Shown piece by piece: positions 11,195 through 23,498 of a DNA stretch of 64,000 bases (its first letter is position 1; every line of letters begins with the position of its first letter). The notes under the pieces are model-generated. The model had not been told where the DNA came from. It saw nothing but the letters and a program-made list of their open reading frames with translations, and ran no database searches. Made by a program: the position numbers and the translations under genes. The DNA comes from Labia minor (Eukaryota; Arthropoda; Insecta; Dermaptera; Spongiphoridae): NCBI GenBank assembly GCA_963082975.1, contig OY720347.1, positions 49,166,655-49,230,654 on the forward strand, read 5' to 3'.

Positions 11195-12811
11195 AATATA
11201 TGCACACACATAAAATACATAAATAAGTTTAATTTTTAATTAAAAGATTAGTTGAAGTTGCATCATCGAGTCTCTTTAATAACAAAAACATTATTATAAT
11301 TAATAAGGTTTATATTTTTAAATATAATTTTAGTTAATATATATTAAAATGTTTCAACGGGTGTCTATGAATAAATCTAAGAATGTCATAAAAATGGATT
11401 TTATTTCTTCGAAAAGTAGATTTTTAAAACTAATATTTTCAATTCGTTTGAAACTTCTAGTTTTAATTAAACAAAAACATGTTTTGTAATAAATTATAAT
11501 TAAAATTCAATATTTCTTAATTTAATTGGAATTTCTTCTGAAAATTTTTTAAATATAATATAATCATTATTAAAATAAATAAATCTGCATATTTCCAATT
11601 GGTATTTAATATTTATTCTGTTTCATATATTCATTCTACAAATATATATTCAAATCTATTTAAATTATTTCATTAATAATTTTTTTTTAAAAAACGGTTT
11701 CAAAATATTGATATTACCTCATATTTAAAATGAGCCATTAATATACTCATATGCTAATTGGAAATGAAATTACTATTTTCATTAAATTCTGGGTGGTCAA
11801 AAATATATATTCATTCATATAAAACCAAGTGCTTATAAAAAATAAATACATTTGCAATCTCATAAATTGTTTATAAAGAAACTCGTTCATTAAATCCTGT
11901 TCTCCCTACCAGTAACAAATCAAATGTGTGGATCAAATAGCTGTTTTGAGGGTCATGCCCGGGACAAATAAAAAATTGAATTGTAAAAAGAGATGTCGAC
12001 GTAAATTTAAACATGCTCTCGATTGAAATTGAATTCTTTTTATGAGATCATAACAATTTAGACAACGTTTTAAAATTTCTAAATTGAATCGATTACTTAT
12101 CTTTGTGTTGGCGGACAAGAAAGTTCACCCAACATATTATCCTGTCCTACACAAAAGATTTCGTCCCGTGTTCTCTACTAGAAGCTTCTATAAATCGAAT
12201 ATATGTCTCTAATCTTGATCTCATCAGAGGTAATAAAGTGAAAGAAAGGGATCATATCAAAATAATTCTATTTTTATAAAACCGTTCAAATTATGAGCTT
12301 GGACGAAAATGGCCTTTGAGAAATTTAAAGCCAACAAAGCATTGAAGAAAAATTATATAAAATTATATTGAAATTATATTGAATTGTACAACCGCCCTCA
12401 TAAGACTGTCATTTTAAATTTTTTATTCACCTCAAAAGAAGAATAGGATTTATTATAAGAGCTCTGTCAAATTTTGAATTCAATCCGCTTACTGAAAAGA
12501 GTTGTCCAGAAGCCTTTGGGATTATTAATATATTATTAATAGTTGATTGCTTCTATTGACCATTCACTTTAATGGGTTATTAAAAAAATACTTTATTAAA
12601 AGAATGATTGAAAAAATGAATGAACAGAAAGCCTGTTGCATGATAAAGAAATTAGATAGAAAAAGAACCAAATATTGTTGTCTTGACTTACAAAGTTCTT
12701 AAATCATTTTCTCATTAAAACTAAATAAAACTTTTTCAATTTTTAGTAGCTCAATGCTGTGCTTGACTATAAACTTAAAAATAACAAACAAAAACATATT
12801 TGCATTGTTTA
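11195..12811. other. AT-rich gene-free stretch
   Basis: No supportable gene or element. The patch at about 11930-12250 is more complex but has no frame I trust. Confidence 0.6.
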
Positions 12812-13219
12812 TAATATTATAAGTATTGTTTATAACGGAATTTTGTAAATACAACCACATATTGATATTTGTTATTGTAAATTTATTCAAAAAATACAAA
12901 AATATACACAACGTTTCGATTGCTACTACTGCAATCGTTATCAAGCGACTGCACTGTTCGAGTGTCCAGTGACGAGTGACGAATGATACTTATTAAGACC
13001 TAGGTCACCAACCAGATGGCACTCGGAACGTGCTTACAGATTCAAAATTACATTTATCACTCGTCACTGGACACTCGAACAGTGCAGTCGCAGAAGTAGC
13101 AATCGAACCGTTGTGTATATTTTTGTATTTTTTAAATAAATTTACAATAACAAATATCAATATTCCGTTATAAATAAAAACAACCACCAAAGCTTTAATA
13201 ATTTAATATTATAAGTACT
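12812..13219. mobile_element. large fold-back element flanked by a direct repeat
   Basis: Two arms of about 125-155 bp are inverted copies: left about 12830-12987, right about 13048-13172. Shared landmarks include GATATTTGTTATTGTAAATT, ATACAAAAATATACACAACG, TTCGATTGCTAC and ACTGTTCGAGTGTCCAGTGA. The loop is about 60 bases. Outside the arms, TAATATTATAAGTATT (12812-12827) and TAATATTATAAGTACT (13204-13219) form a direct repeat, 15 of 16 identical, which may be an unusually long target duplication. The superfamily is not recognised. Confidence 0.7.
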
Positions 13220-14979
13220 GAATATACATTTAAAGTGATTAAAATTTTACTTAATTAATTTTAATAATCAAATGTTATATGAACATATAAATGAAATATT
13301 AGAAATATGTTTTTTTAAATTTTATTTAACATACATTTATAATTTTTATTTAATTTAATTTCTGATAAAGAAATCATTTTATATTTACTATATCTTAAAT
13401 ATGTTACTTTCAATGAAATATTTATCCAAAGAAGACATGTTTGGCCCACCCAATAGAAGACCTCCTACTTGTCTATAAATAATTAAACGAGGATTGACAC
13501 ATAAATTCTTTTAAATTGAATTATTCATGTATAAATGTTGTTTATTTCTTTTTATAGTTTGTGGAAAAATGTCACCCAGAGTCAGCCATGTTAAGGACCA
13601 CCCTTTCTATAAAATTCACTCATTTATTATATTCTCAGCGATTGAATGCCAACTTTATTAATGAGAACATTTTTCTTTCCCTCGACCAATCCATAACTCT
13701 ATCGAAACTAAGTGATTGGTCTGGTTTGACTCCAATCCCCTGACCAATAAACATTCGGAAGGCTACACACGGGTGGGCCCTCCATTTCTATGGTCTTCAC
13801 GAAATGTCTTCATCGTGTTGCTATTTCAATTGTTCCTTTCTTAAAATTTGATTACAATAATTAATTTTCACTTGTACTCTATTGTATACAATATCTCAAT
13901 CCTTCCAAACTTGGAAATTGAATTTAAAAAATATTTTTTTGAATTTATCAATTATTAAATAATACATAATTATAAAACAATATGAATCGTTCTTATTACC
14001 AAGTTATTTATAACTGGACCAATAATGAATGAGAATAAGGAATGATGGTGAACTTGCAAAACAGTGAATTACAAGATCTCTATGCACCAAAAATAATAAT
14101 TAGAGTAATTAACGTGAAAAGTACTAGTGAAAAGATTACTATATGATATAATTGGATGTGGAAAATTCATTGTTGAGAAAAATATTTGGTCAACCACAAA
14201 TGAAACCAAGAATATTTAAAAACAGTTTTTTCAACTTATTAAAGAGATTAATCTATTAAAAAAATAGTTGAAAAACCTTACACTCTTAGGATGACGAAAA
14301 AGAGTACATATTTATATAAAACAAGTTCAAATTTGAAAAAAAAAAATAATGAGATAAAAAATCATAGAAATATTTTAAAAAGTAATAGTGTTAATTGAGT
14401 GTAAATATTCTATTAGTTGTTAATTTTAGCTGTTTAAAATAATGATGATAGGATAATTAAAGATAATAATGAGCTATGGAAAACATAAAACAAAAAATAA
14501 AAATATGTCAAGTGTGGCGGTACATAAACATATGGATGAACAGAGCAGTCTGTGGCAATGACACTACAACACAAACTTACTAGTTATTGTCTTGAAACTT
14601 TCAAGATTAAAAATATTCATATCTCATATCTCTCTTTCTCCCTTTTTCTTGCATGTTAATTTAACATATAATTAGCATTGAAAAATATTTCCAATCACTC
14701 AATTTACTTAACATATTACATCTCATTTGCTTTGAATGAAATTCTTATTTATTCAAGCATACATTTTCTTTGATACTTCCTTAAATGATAAAACACATAT
14801 ATACTAAATTGATGAAAATTTTATACCAACTCGTAATATTAGCAATCATCTTTTTTTATTGAATAATTAATATGTAAAAACCATTTTTTTAATTATAATA
14901 AAAAATGCTTATATATCAATAATATATAATAAAAAAGTTATTTTTGATAAATTATGTTTTTAGTATTTAGTTGTTTTTC
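13220..14979. other. AT-rich gene-free stretch
   Basis: No recognised gene. A patch at 13440-13810 is more complex and holds a 60-codon plus-strand frame (13561-13743) without recognisable features or convincing splice sites. Confidence 0.55.
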
Positions 14980-15545
14980 ACTATCTCGTAAGAGATAGTA
15001 TTGCGATCACGAAAATTTTCGATGTTGAGATTTTGATGTTTTTATACGTTTTGAAGGTTCCTAAATCATTTTCTCTAAGGTTGAGAAAAATGTATGTGTG
15101 TGTATGTGTATATGTATGTAGACAAGATTACGCAGCTAAAATCATGAAATTTAGTACATGGGCATTATTCAAAATTCGTAGTTTTCTATCAACTTTTGAG
15201 AAATGTAGCTCAACCGGAAGAGGGTTGTTTTGATTTTTTTCCTCTAAAGTGACCGTAAAAATAAAGATGTATGATTGATAATTTTTCATATGATTAAAAA
15301 TTGTATAAAACTGCTATATATAGAATTTCAGCTCGATTGATTCGCTGAAATTACCAGAATTAATTTTTTAACACTGCAAATCTCACGCGCCAACACGTGA
15401 CGTGGTGCCATCAACAAAAAGCCAAACATGCGCTGGTTTAATATTTATTATTTATAATTTATAATTAATTAAATTTAATTTAAATATATATTATGCTATC
15501 TAATCCAATTCAAATTTGCGAGATAGTCGAGTGGAGACACTCCAG
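14980..15545 (+). mobile_element. Helentron-like short element, family 1, copy 1 (complete)
   Basis: The 5' end is the palindrome ACTATCTCGTAAGAGATAGT. An internal TGTGTGTATG microsatellite lies at about 15096-15120. Near the 3' end GCGAGATAGT repeats the 5' terminus in inverse, followed by the hairpin TGGAG-ACA-CTCCA and the end at about 15545. The element starts directly after a T run. No protein is encoded. This layout (5' terminus, microsatellite, subterminal inverse, 3' hairpin) matches HINE/DINE-1 elements. A CACGTG palindrome sits near 15396. Confidence 0.8.
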
Positions 15546-17058
15546 CTAATTTAATTTTAAAATTACAAATAATTTCTACATACTAGAAATTAAAGTTAAT
15601 ATTATATTGACATTAAATATTTAAATTAATTTATTCTAAATCTATTAAAAATTGACTTACTTTATTTCTTAAAAATGTTTAATCGTCAATTTACTATTGA
15701 CAAATACTATTAAAATTACTATAAATTTAATTATTTGAAAATTTTTCTAATTTTTTGTATTGGTTCAATAAATATTAATTATTAATACATAAATATTATT
15801 ATGATTAGATTTTTATTTATCAATTTATTTATTTATTATACACTTTAAAATTATGTATTAAATCGTTATATGTATTAAAAAAGTAATCAATATTAACATT
15901 AAATTAAAGTAATTTGTTGATTTGTATAATTCTATATTTATTCTTTCAAAACCCACTTTTTTTAAGAGATAAATTTTAATTTAACCCATTTTTTCTTCTA
16001 TGATAATAACAATTTCTTTATCTAAATTAGAAGAATTCTGAATTCTGAATATTAATTTAACATTGACATTTTATAGTCTACTAATTTCAGATTCTTTTAT
16101 TAGCTACTTATTTATTTTCGAATATGACAATTTGGCCATTTATAGAAAGAGTATATAGTATGTATTATAATTACATGATAGGTAGGTATATGTAATTTTC
16201 TAAATTTTATATTATATTAAATTTTCTTTTTTATAGTATTTCCAATTTGAAAAGTAAAAATTATTAGTAAAAATAAAACATTTCTTAAATTCAAAGTGCA
16301 TACATGATTCTAGTCTAAATTTTGCAAATAAAGGGACAGTCAATCCGAGTGATCGATCGGCCTTGATTGAATATTCTCTTTCTCTGTTTAGTAGGGCCAA
16401 CCCTTGGGCTTCGATGACATCATCTTCCCTTTTGTTCCTTTTATTTCCCCTCTAAATCCTTATCCTCATTCATTCGTTCACCCATTGATTCATGCACGAC
16501 TGACATGCTTTTTCATAGCCAGTTCAATATTGAGGATATTCTCCATGTAAATAAAATCGACATCACAACTCGACCCATAACTTATATTACTTCAGGCTCT
16601 TATCTTACTTACATAAACATTTATAGAATATTAATTTTATGTTTTTCTAATAATTCTCAATATTGTGTTTTATTGATAATTCAATTTGTTTATTTGACAC
16701 TTAGCATAGAACTAGCTATTTTTAATTATTATTAATTTAACATTAACATTAAACAAACAAGAAATAATAAATCACTAATTAGTCAAAATTAATTTGTTCA
16801 AAACATAAAATTCATACATTAATAAAATATTTCAAACTATTTCAAATTTATTCATTATTTTTATTAAAAAATAACTGATTTAATTTATTTATTGTTTCAG
16901 AATTATGTGTTCTTTTTTTTATTTTGGGAACTTTATACATATTTATTATAATTCTTCAGCAGATCATCAAAAATTATTAAAAAATTTTCATCGTTTATTC
17001 TATTCTATACATTTTTTTTAAACAATTTTGGGCATTTTTTTATTTAAATCTTCTTTAG
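15546..17058. other. AT-rich gene-free stretch
   Basis: No recognised gene. A patch at about 16300-16510 is more complex; frames crossing it (16212-16400 minus, 16505-16735 plus) have neither splice sites nor recognisable composition. Confidence 0.55.
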
Positions 17059-17220
17059 GAACCGAAGGAAAGGATTAAGGCTATTATCAACCTCCATAAA
17101 GACCATATGCAGTCATTTCCTGTTTTTTTAAGAACTGTCACTGTTTTACAGTTGGATAGGAATATTTTTTGGACCTGGGAGAATGTTATGTATTTATTAT
17201 TATCCATTTTAATAATTTAA
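17059..17220 (+). CDS. possible terminal exon, unknown protein
   Basis: A strong acceptor-like site (pyrimidine-rich tract, then ATCTTCTTTAG ending at 17058) opens a 53-codon frame. It starts EPKERIKAIINLHKDHMQSF, continues RTVTVLQLDRNIFWTWEN and ends in a hydrophobic MYLLLSILII before TAA (17218-17220). The first 40 residues look like ordinary soluble protein; the last ten are AT-driven and may lie beyond the true exon, although no clear donor was seen. Not recognised. A chance frame is possible. Confidence 0.35.
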   Translation, partial: EPKERIKAIINLHKDHMQSFPVFLRTVTVLQLDRNIFWTWENVMYLLLSILII

Positions 17221-18019
17221 TAATTCATTTATAACATTTTTTGATTAGATTAATAAAACATTAAATTCTCATACTAATTGATTTCTCCCTTAATTGTTTT
17301 AATATTTATTCAACGCGTTGATGATTCAATTTATTTCGTTTATTTTTTTTCCGTTTTTTTCATGAATTAATTCCGGATTGATAAATAAACAATAAAATTT
17401 AAATAAAACTTAGCCATTTTTTTTTCATTCGCTTTTCAATGAGCGATCTACGCTGCCTGTCATTGATCAATTCCTATTGATATTGGCTGGATTGAAAATT
17501 AAGTACTCGTTTCAATCGTATTGTCATTAAACACACAAACGGTCGCTGAGGTTTATTCATGTGAAGTTACCAATAAATAACGTGCCTCTCTTTGCAAGGG
17601 ATGCATCTGACCGAGTGGAGCATCAGCATCAGAACCAACCTACTTTACTCAGGAGAGGGATTCACTACTTTGTTTAGAGGTTTCTATTCAAGCTAGGGTA
17701 CAATCAGGGAAGGGCTCATGGGGGAGAAATTGTACAGGGCAGGTCACGTGCCAACCGCCCTTTTTGTAATTAGCTCAACACACCTTTGAATTCCGCATTT
17801 ATGCACCCTCCTTTTCCAAACACATTGCAACTGTTTGAAACATTCAAGAAGAATGATGATGATCGATGGATGAAGCAATGGGTCGAATTTATCTACCCTC
17901 ATGCTTTTCACTCTAATAATTCTTTTCTATCTATGTAGTTAATAATCAACATAATTGCGTCTTTATCACATTCTCCCACACAAGCTTCTTCATTTATATA
18001 AAAGATATTTTAATTAATT
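17221..18019. other. gene-free stretch
   Basis: No gene supported. The part at about 17440-17890 is notably more complex and could be conserved regulatory DNA, but no motif array was identified. Confidence 0.5.
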
Positions 18020-18545
18020 TTAAAGGATAAAGTAAGACTGGAGTACGAGATTAGACAAATTGGGAAAAAATAAAATGCAATCCAATTAAACAACAAAATT
18101 AAAGTGTTAGGTTATGCAGACGACTTAAATATAATAGGAGTTTCGGCAATTGCCATTAAAGATAGTGTAGAAAAATTAATCGTGGCAGGAAAAATGATGG
18201 GGCTCGAAATTAATAGTGCTAAGACAAAAAAGTAGCAGAGAGGAATAATATTAACACAAAATATCTCAATATATAAAATGTAGAAAAATTTAAATACTTA
18301 GGATCTGTAATAACGAAGGATAATAATATTCGAGAAGAATCTAAATTGAGGTAACGCCTGTTATCATGTAGTAAACGGCATTATCTCGTCAAAATTATTA
18401 TCAAGGGGATCAAAATTAAAATATATATTACAATTATTTTGTCGGTTGAATTATATGGGTGTGAGGCATGGTCAATGACCCTGGAGGATACACTTGGAGA
18501 AATGTAGTTGTTGTAGCCAAAAACTTTCGAGTTCCGAGTTTCGGA
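18020..18545 (+). pseudogene. LINE reverse transcriptase fragment with YADD motif (copy B)
   Basis: Decayed non-LTR retrotransposon. The frame near 18100-18240 reads KIKVLGYADDLNIIGVS, containing the reverse transcriptase catalytic YADD, and continues EKLIVAGKMMGLEINSAKTK, the expected following segment. Downstream pieces match KYLGSVITKDNNIREE and LYGCEAWSMTLED before a deletion joins to the far 3' part (NFRVPSF-like region). Several stops and frame shifts are present. It belongs to the same family as copies A, C and D. In an active element this domain makes cDNA at the target site. Confidence 0.8.
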
Positions 18546-19621
18546 AGATAGATTTAAGACAAAGTAGTTAACACCGATTGTTACTTGTTAACTTCATGAC
18601 AGCTTAATTTAGTGTTTGTATAATGTTAAACACTAATATATATTTTTTCATGAATTAATTAACCTATTATTAAAATATATATTTTATTCAATATTATAAT
18701 TGCAAATTTAGATGCTGCTCCTTTTAAAAAGTAAAAATTAAATTTTAACATAGGAATTTTTTTTATTATTTATATCTAAGCTTCAGGGACCAAATAATCT
18801 TTAACTTAATGATCCTTTAAAATCATAAAATTTAAAAAAATTATATCCTTTAATTCTATTCATCAAGAATAGATATTCATAGTAATATAATTTCATATTG
18901 AGAAGGAGAAGACAAAAATATAAAAACTATTTAAAATGTGTAATACCTCAATAATATAAAAAATATATTTTATCTGTTTATTTTAGTTCATTTTTTAATA
19001 ATTTACAAGACGGTTCATATGTACAAAAATAACCATATAGGTGATTTATAACGATATATATTTATTAAAATTTGCAAATTATTTAGTAACAACATGAAAT
19101 GACGCACAAAATAAACATCTATCAAGATATATTTTTATTTTTATTTTACTAACTCTTCTATTCTTGTTTTCCTCTTCCCCCTTTACTAAAGGATAAAAAT
19201 AATTTTAAATGTCTTGCTATAGTTGAGGAACTTTTCCTTGATCCTCTGATTGTAAATATCTACTCTTTCAAGTTGATGCTACATATTAAAACATCCAACT
19301 ATCTATATATCACCCTTTTTTGCATTCTGCATTTTCGACACCATTCACTTTCTTCTTAAAATCTTAGAGGAGTGCAGGATCCATATATCACTTCACCACA
19401 TTATGTCATAACATCTTAAAGCATGGTCATAAAATTAAACTAGATTTTTAAAACAAACTTTGCTATTTATTTCTAAACTAATATTCAACTTTCATATCCT
19501 CAAGAGATCTAATTTAAATTATTATTATTAATAATTATTGATAATCTTTAGCACCTTTTAGAGGTGCTCTTAACTTTTATCTACTATTCTTTTAAATTGT
19601 TTGAAAGTATATATATATATA
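18546..19621. other. AT-rich gene-free stretch
   Basis: Nothing identified beyond simple AT-rich sequence and a TA run at about 19609-19620 that abuts the mariner element. Confidence 0.6.
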
Positions 19622-20326
19622 CGAGGGTCGTTCGGAAAGTAACCTCCCGTTGATTAAAAAAAATACACCAAGTTAAATAAAAATATTTTAATATAATCAT
19701 CTTAAAACTACATCTTTGCACTATTTATCGACATAGTCTCCATAACGATTGAGGCACTTATCATATCTCTTCACAAGCTTTGAAATTCCTTCTGCATAAA
19801 AATCACCCTCTTGTGCCTGGAGCTCTTCGTCGTCATCAAAGCGCTGGGACCCGAGCCATTTCTTCATGTGCATGAAGAGGTGATAATCACTTGGCGCCAG
19901 ATCTGGGCTGTAAGGTGGATGGTTGAAAACGTCCCAATTGAAGGACTCGAGAAGGGCTGTTGTTCTGAGAGCAGAGTGAGGACGGGCATTATCGTGGAAA
20001 AAAAAACGTACCCATTCACGGACAACTCCTTCACTCATAACTCTTGGTCCGTACACGGCACAAAGATCACGATGAATAGCTGCTGCAGAATATTCTTTGG
20101 CTGTAAAATAACTTATAACAGCTCGCACTTCACATTTGGCGGTGTTTTCTATTGCAGCACACATTTCAAACTGACACAAAAACTAAACTAGCGCAGGTAC
20201 AGTGTTCACTCGACCACGGCTTGATGCCGACTGACCTGCCGAGTGCGTGAATGCAAAGATGGCGTCGAAACTCCCCCCACTACCCGCACTGTGACCGATC
20301 GGAGGTTACTTTCTGAATAGCCCTCG
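19622..20326 (-). mobile_element. mariner element, internally deleted
   Basis: The terminal inverted repeats are CGAGGGTCGTTCGGAAAG on the left and, inverted from 20326, CGAGGGCTATTCAGAAAG, both continuing TAACCTCC. TA flanks each end (19620-19621 and 20327-20328). The 705-bp element encodes, on the minus strand, a transposase missing its middle. Full mariners are about 1.3 kb, so nearly half has been lost. Confidence 0.92.
19721..20179 (-). pseudogene. mariner DD34D transposase, in-frame deletion
   Basis: An uninterrupted 152-codon frame. Residues 1-60 are the N-terminal helix-turn-helix region (EVRAVISYFTAKEYSAAAIH, then MSEGVVREWVR). The sequence then jumps in frame to FHDNARPHSA, which holds the second catalytic Asp, and on to SPDLAPSDYHLF with the third. 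Exactly 34 residues separate these two, as in DD34D mariners. The first catalytic Asp and about half the protein are deleted. The product could bind element ends but not cut. The intact frame across the junction is notable. Confidence 0.9.
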
Positions 20327-20379
20327 TATATATTAATTTTTGTTCTAATTTGTTCTAAAATTTATTCATGAAAATGACC

Positions 20380-20418
<39 letters not shown>

Positions 20419-22165
20419 TAAAATACTAGGGAATTTAATATCATCTGTCTGTTATCCTTCTAAACTAAAATTGTAGTATTTTTAGAAAATAATTTTTGTT
20501 TCTTTTATTATTCATTTTTCATTATTTTTATTGGTTCTTAATAGTTTTTCATTTTTATTTTCTGTCAAATTATTAAAATTAATCTCACTTTAAGTTATTT
20601 CAAATTTTTTGGAAAAATTATTTCTGCATTTTATTCTCTTTTTGCTTTCTTTAAGGGAAAATCTTATTCATGATAGGGATTTCTCCTTCAAAATTAAATT
20701 TTAAAACACTTCACCATGTGAGTCACACGCGTTGATTAATTTCATAATTAATTGTTACACATTTTGCAAATTATAGAAGAAATAAAAAGATAAAGAAGAA
20801 TAATAAATATCTTTCATAGTCTATATCTTGATTTCTTTTATATTTAATTTAGTCATTGTACTCTTATGAAAGGAGTAATATACTAAAAACAATAATTTCT
20901 TCTATTATTATTCATTTATTCTTTTCTTGAATATTATCTACATATACAAGTACAAGTGAATTCTTTTAAATTTGTTTTTAACATTCTAAAATAAACTTTA
21001 ATTATTCCACTCATTTTAATCAAATCATCACACCTATGTAATGAAAAGAGCACATTCTTAATAACTTCTTGACATTATTACAGGAAAAATATATATATAT
21101 TTTTTTTAATATTACAGATTATTTAAATAAAAAAATAATAAATGCAAAATATAAATGCGAATAACAGAATTTTAATTGAATTTTTCATGTTGTTTTTATA
21201 TTTTCAAATTATTGTATAATAATATTTAGTTAATAAATTGTCCTTATTTAAATGTTCATTATAATTTTAATGATTTCCATAAATTAATAATATTTTCACA
21301 CTTCCTAATTATTTATTTTCAACATTAGTTTTTAAATTGATTTCAATCCATAAAAATTATATCCTATATTTCATTTTAATTAAAAATAATCACACAGTTA
21401 TTTTATTAAATTTTTTTCATTTATTATTTAAATATTTTATTTAATATATTAATATAGGTTTATACTTATCTTTAAATAGAACATATTACTTAATAGAAAA
21501 TAGATTTATCCCCTCTCTGTGGTTTGTATAATTCGATTTTATTCAACTGTTGCTGTCGCTACTCACAACAACATCGACCACCCTGGTTTGGAGTGATGTT
21601 GCCCGTGGCAACTGCCCCAAGGGGCTCAACTTCCAATCCAAGGCTTAGGGGACATTTTTCAAAACAAGGGTAAGCAGAAAAAACAAAATGACAAGGCCTG
21701 AAGTTCCCGCCAATCATTCGGATTAATCACAACCTGTCAATAACACACCGCGAAAGAACAATATTATGATAAACTTTTTAAGATATTTGGTTAGAAAAAA
21801 CGCCCACTTAATTATTTTTTATCAATTATTTTTGTTTTTTTGCGCTTTTGGCAACGAAAAAAGAGAACAATATAATGAACCATTCCTAAAAATAAACTTT
21901 CAATCTCCCTAACCTTCTCACCCTTATAAACTTTAACACATTATTGAATTAACAATGCTAAAATGTCTCTTTATTTTCTTTGTTTTTAAAAAGTTTAAAA
22001 TCAACCAATACTATGAAATTTCTGTAATAATGAATGAAATAAATTTTCCAACAATAAGCAAATTCTTATTATGTATCTTCTTTCTTAGTTCTAGGGTCCA
22101 TAGTCATAGAAATTATCAAAGTTAAACCTAATCAAAAAAATTTTCTAGATTATTAGCAGATTTTT
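20327..22165. other. AT-rich stretch with one complex island
   Basis: Mostly simple sequence. The island at 21497-21730 has a plus-strand frame of 58 codons (GVMLPVATAPRGSTSNPRL) ending at a GTAAGC donor-like site at 21670, and an overlapping minus-strand frame (SLGLEVEPLGAVATGNI). Which strand, if either, is coding cannot be decided by eye. Confidence 0.45.
20382..20417. repeat. (AT)n microsatellite
   Basis: About 36 bases of uninterrupted AT dinucleotides shortly downstream of the mariner element. Confidence 0.95.
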
Positions 22166-22772
22166 ACCGACCGACGATAGTAAGGGAGGTATTGTTTTCA
22201 CACCAAATTTCACATGTGGAGATTTTTACATATCTCCACGAATCATGCATTTTCTTAACATAAAAAAGTATTTTAGCATGATGTCTGTCCGTCCGTCCGT
22301 CTGTCCGTCTGTATAGATGTGAACAGCCTGAACGGCTGAACGGATTTTGATGAAATTTGGTATATTTACTTAATGCATCAGTGGGATGAATTGATCAACT
22401 TTTGGTGCAAATCCGGAAACCGGAAGTGGTAGTATTAGCGATCGACGATAGGAAGGGAAGGGTTATTTTCACACCAAATTTCACATGAGGAGATTTTTTA
22501 CATATTATCACAAATCATTCACTTTGCATTGGTTTTATACTCGAGAAAAATCATCTTTATTAGTTTTTTCTTAATTAAAATTATATGACGTCACAGCCTG
22601 TCTTAAATATATATTATAAATAAAATAAAATTAAAAATATTTATGTTATATGCCTATCTGTTTTTTATTATATTAATAGATATATTAAAATTATTTGAAA
22701 TTGTTTCTGTAGCTGGAAATTAATTTATTTCAAACCGTCGGTCGGTTCGGACCTGGCCACAGGTCAACTTAT
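22166..22772 (+). mobile_element. Helentron-like short element, family 2, copy 1
   Basis: The 5' terminus ACCGACCGACG follows a T run; its exact inverse CGTCGGTCGG lies at about 22736-22746. It is followed by the hairpin GACCTG-GCCA-CAGGTC and the tail AACTTAT. An internal GTCCGTCCGTCTG microsatellite lies at about 22288-22312. The phrase TTTTCACACCAAATTTCACA occurs twice within the element, so part of it is internally duplicated. TGACGTCA, a perfect CRE/ATF palindrome, is at 22586-22593. No protein is encoded. Confidence 0.8.
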
Positions 22773-23107
22773 TTGGTAATGTGTGTCTGTTCTGGTTATT
22801 ATTAAAAAAATATTTATAATAAATAAATAAAAATTATGTGATTTTTTGTCTTTTTTTCGTGTCCCCGACTCTAGTGTTTTGTAATGTTTTTTCATCAATT
22901 GTAAACTATTTTAATTAATTAATTAATTTCTTTAAACTAATCTTTCAAAATAATTCTCTTTATGTCATATTATGCTAGTATAAAGTTTATTTATTTAAAT
23001 ATATAAAAAACTATTTTGAAAACATTTAAATGAAATTTAGATAATTCAATCAAATTTCGTTCTTTTTCTCAAAGATTACATGTAGGTATATTAAAAGTAC
23101 CTTATAT
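22773..23107. other. AT-rich spacer
   Basis: Nothing seen beyond AT-rich sequence between two short mobile elements. Confidence 0.6.
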
Positions 23108-23498
23108 GTAATCTTAAACGGTTTGAGCTAGAATCATGAAATTTGGTACACGGGCATTATTCAAAATTCGTAGTTTTCTATCAACTTTTGACAAATGCTG
23201 CTCATTCGTAAGAGGGGGTCATGTTTTCATTTTTTCCCCTCTAAACTGACTATAAAAATAAAGATATATGTTTGATAGTTTTTCACATAATTAAAAATTA
23301 TATAAAACTGCTATATATAGAATTTCAGCTTGATTGAATCGCTGGAATTAATTTGGTAACACGCTGACTGACAATCACGCGCTAGTATTTATTAATTTTA
23401 ATTTATAATTTAATTAATTAAATTTAATATATATAAATATAATATATTTTAATTAATCCAATTCAAATTTGCGAGATAGTCGAGTGGAGACACGCCAG
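23108..23498 (+). mobile_element. family 1 element, copy 2 (5'-truncated)
   Basis: Matches family 1 from the AAACGGTTTGAGCTAGAAT segment to the 3' end. The 5' palindrome and the microsatellite are missing. The subterminal GCGAGATAGT and the 3' hairpin remain; the hairpin has one change (CACGCCAG instead of CACTCCAG). Confidence 0.8.

Noticed and set aside
19811..20191. 126-codon plus-strand frame
   Set aside because: Antisense shadow of the mariner transposase, whose motifs read on the minus strand.
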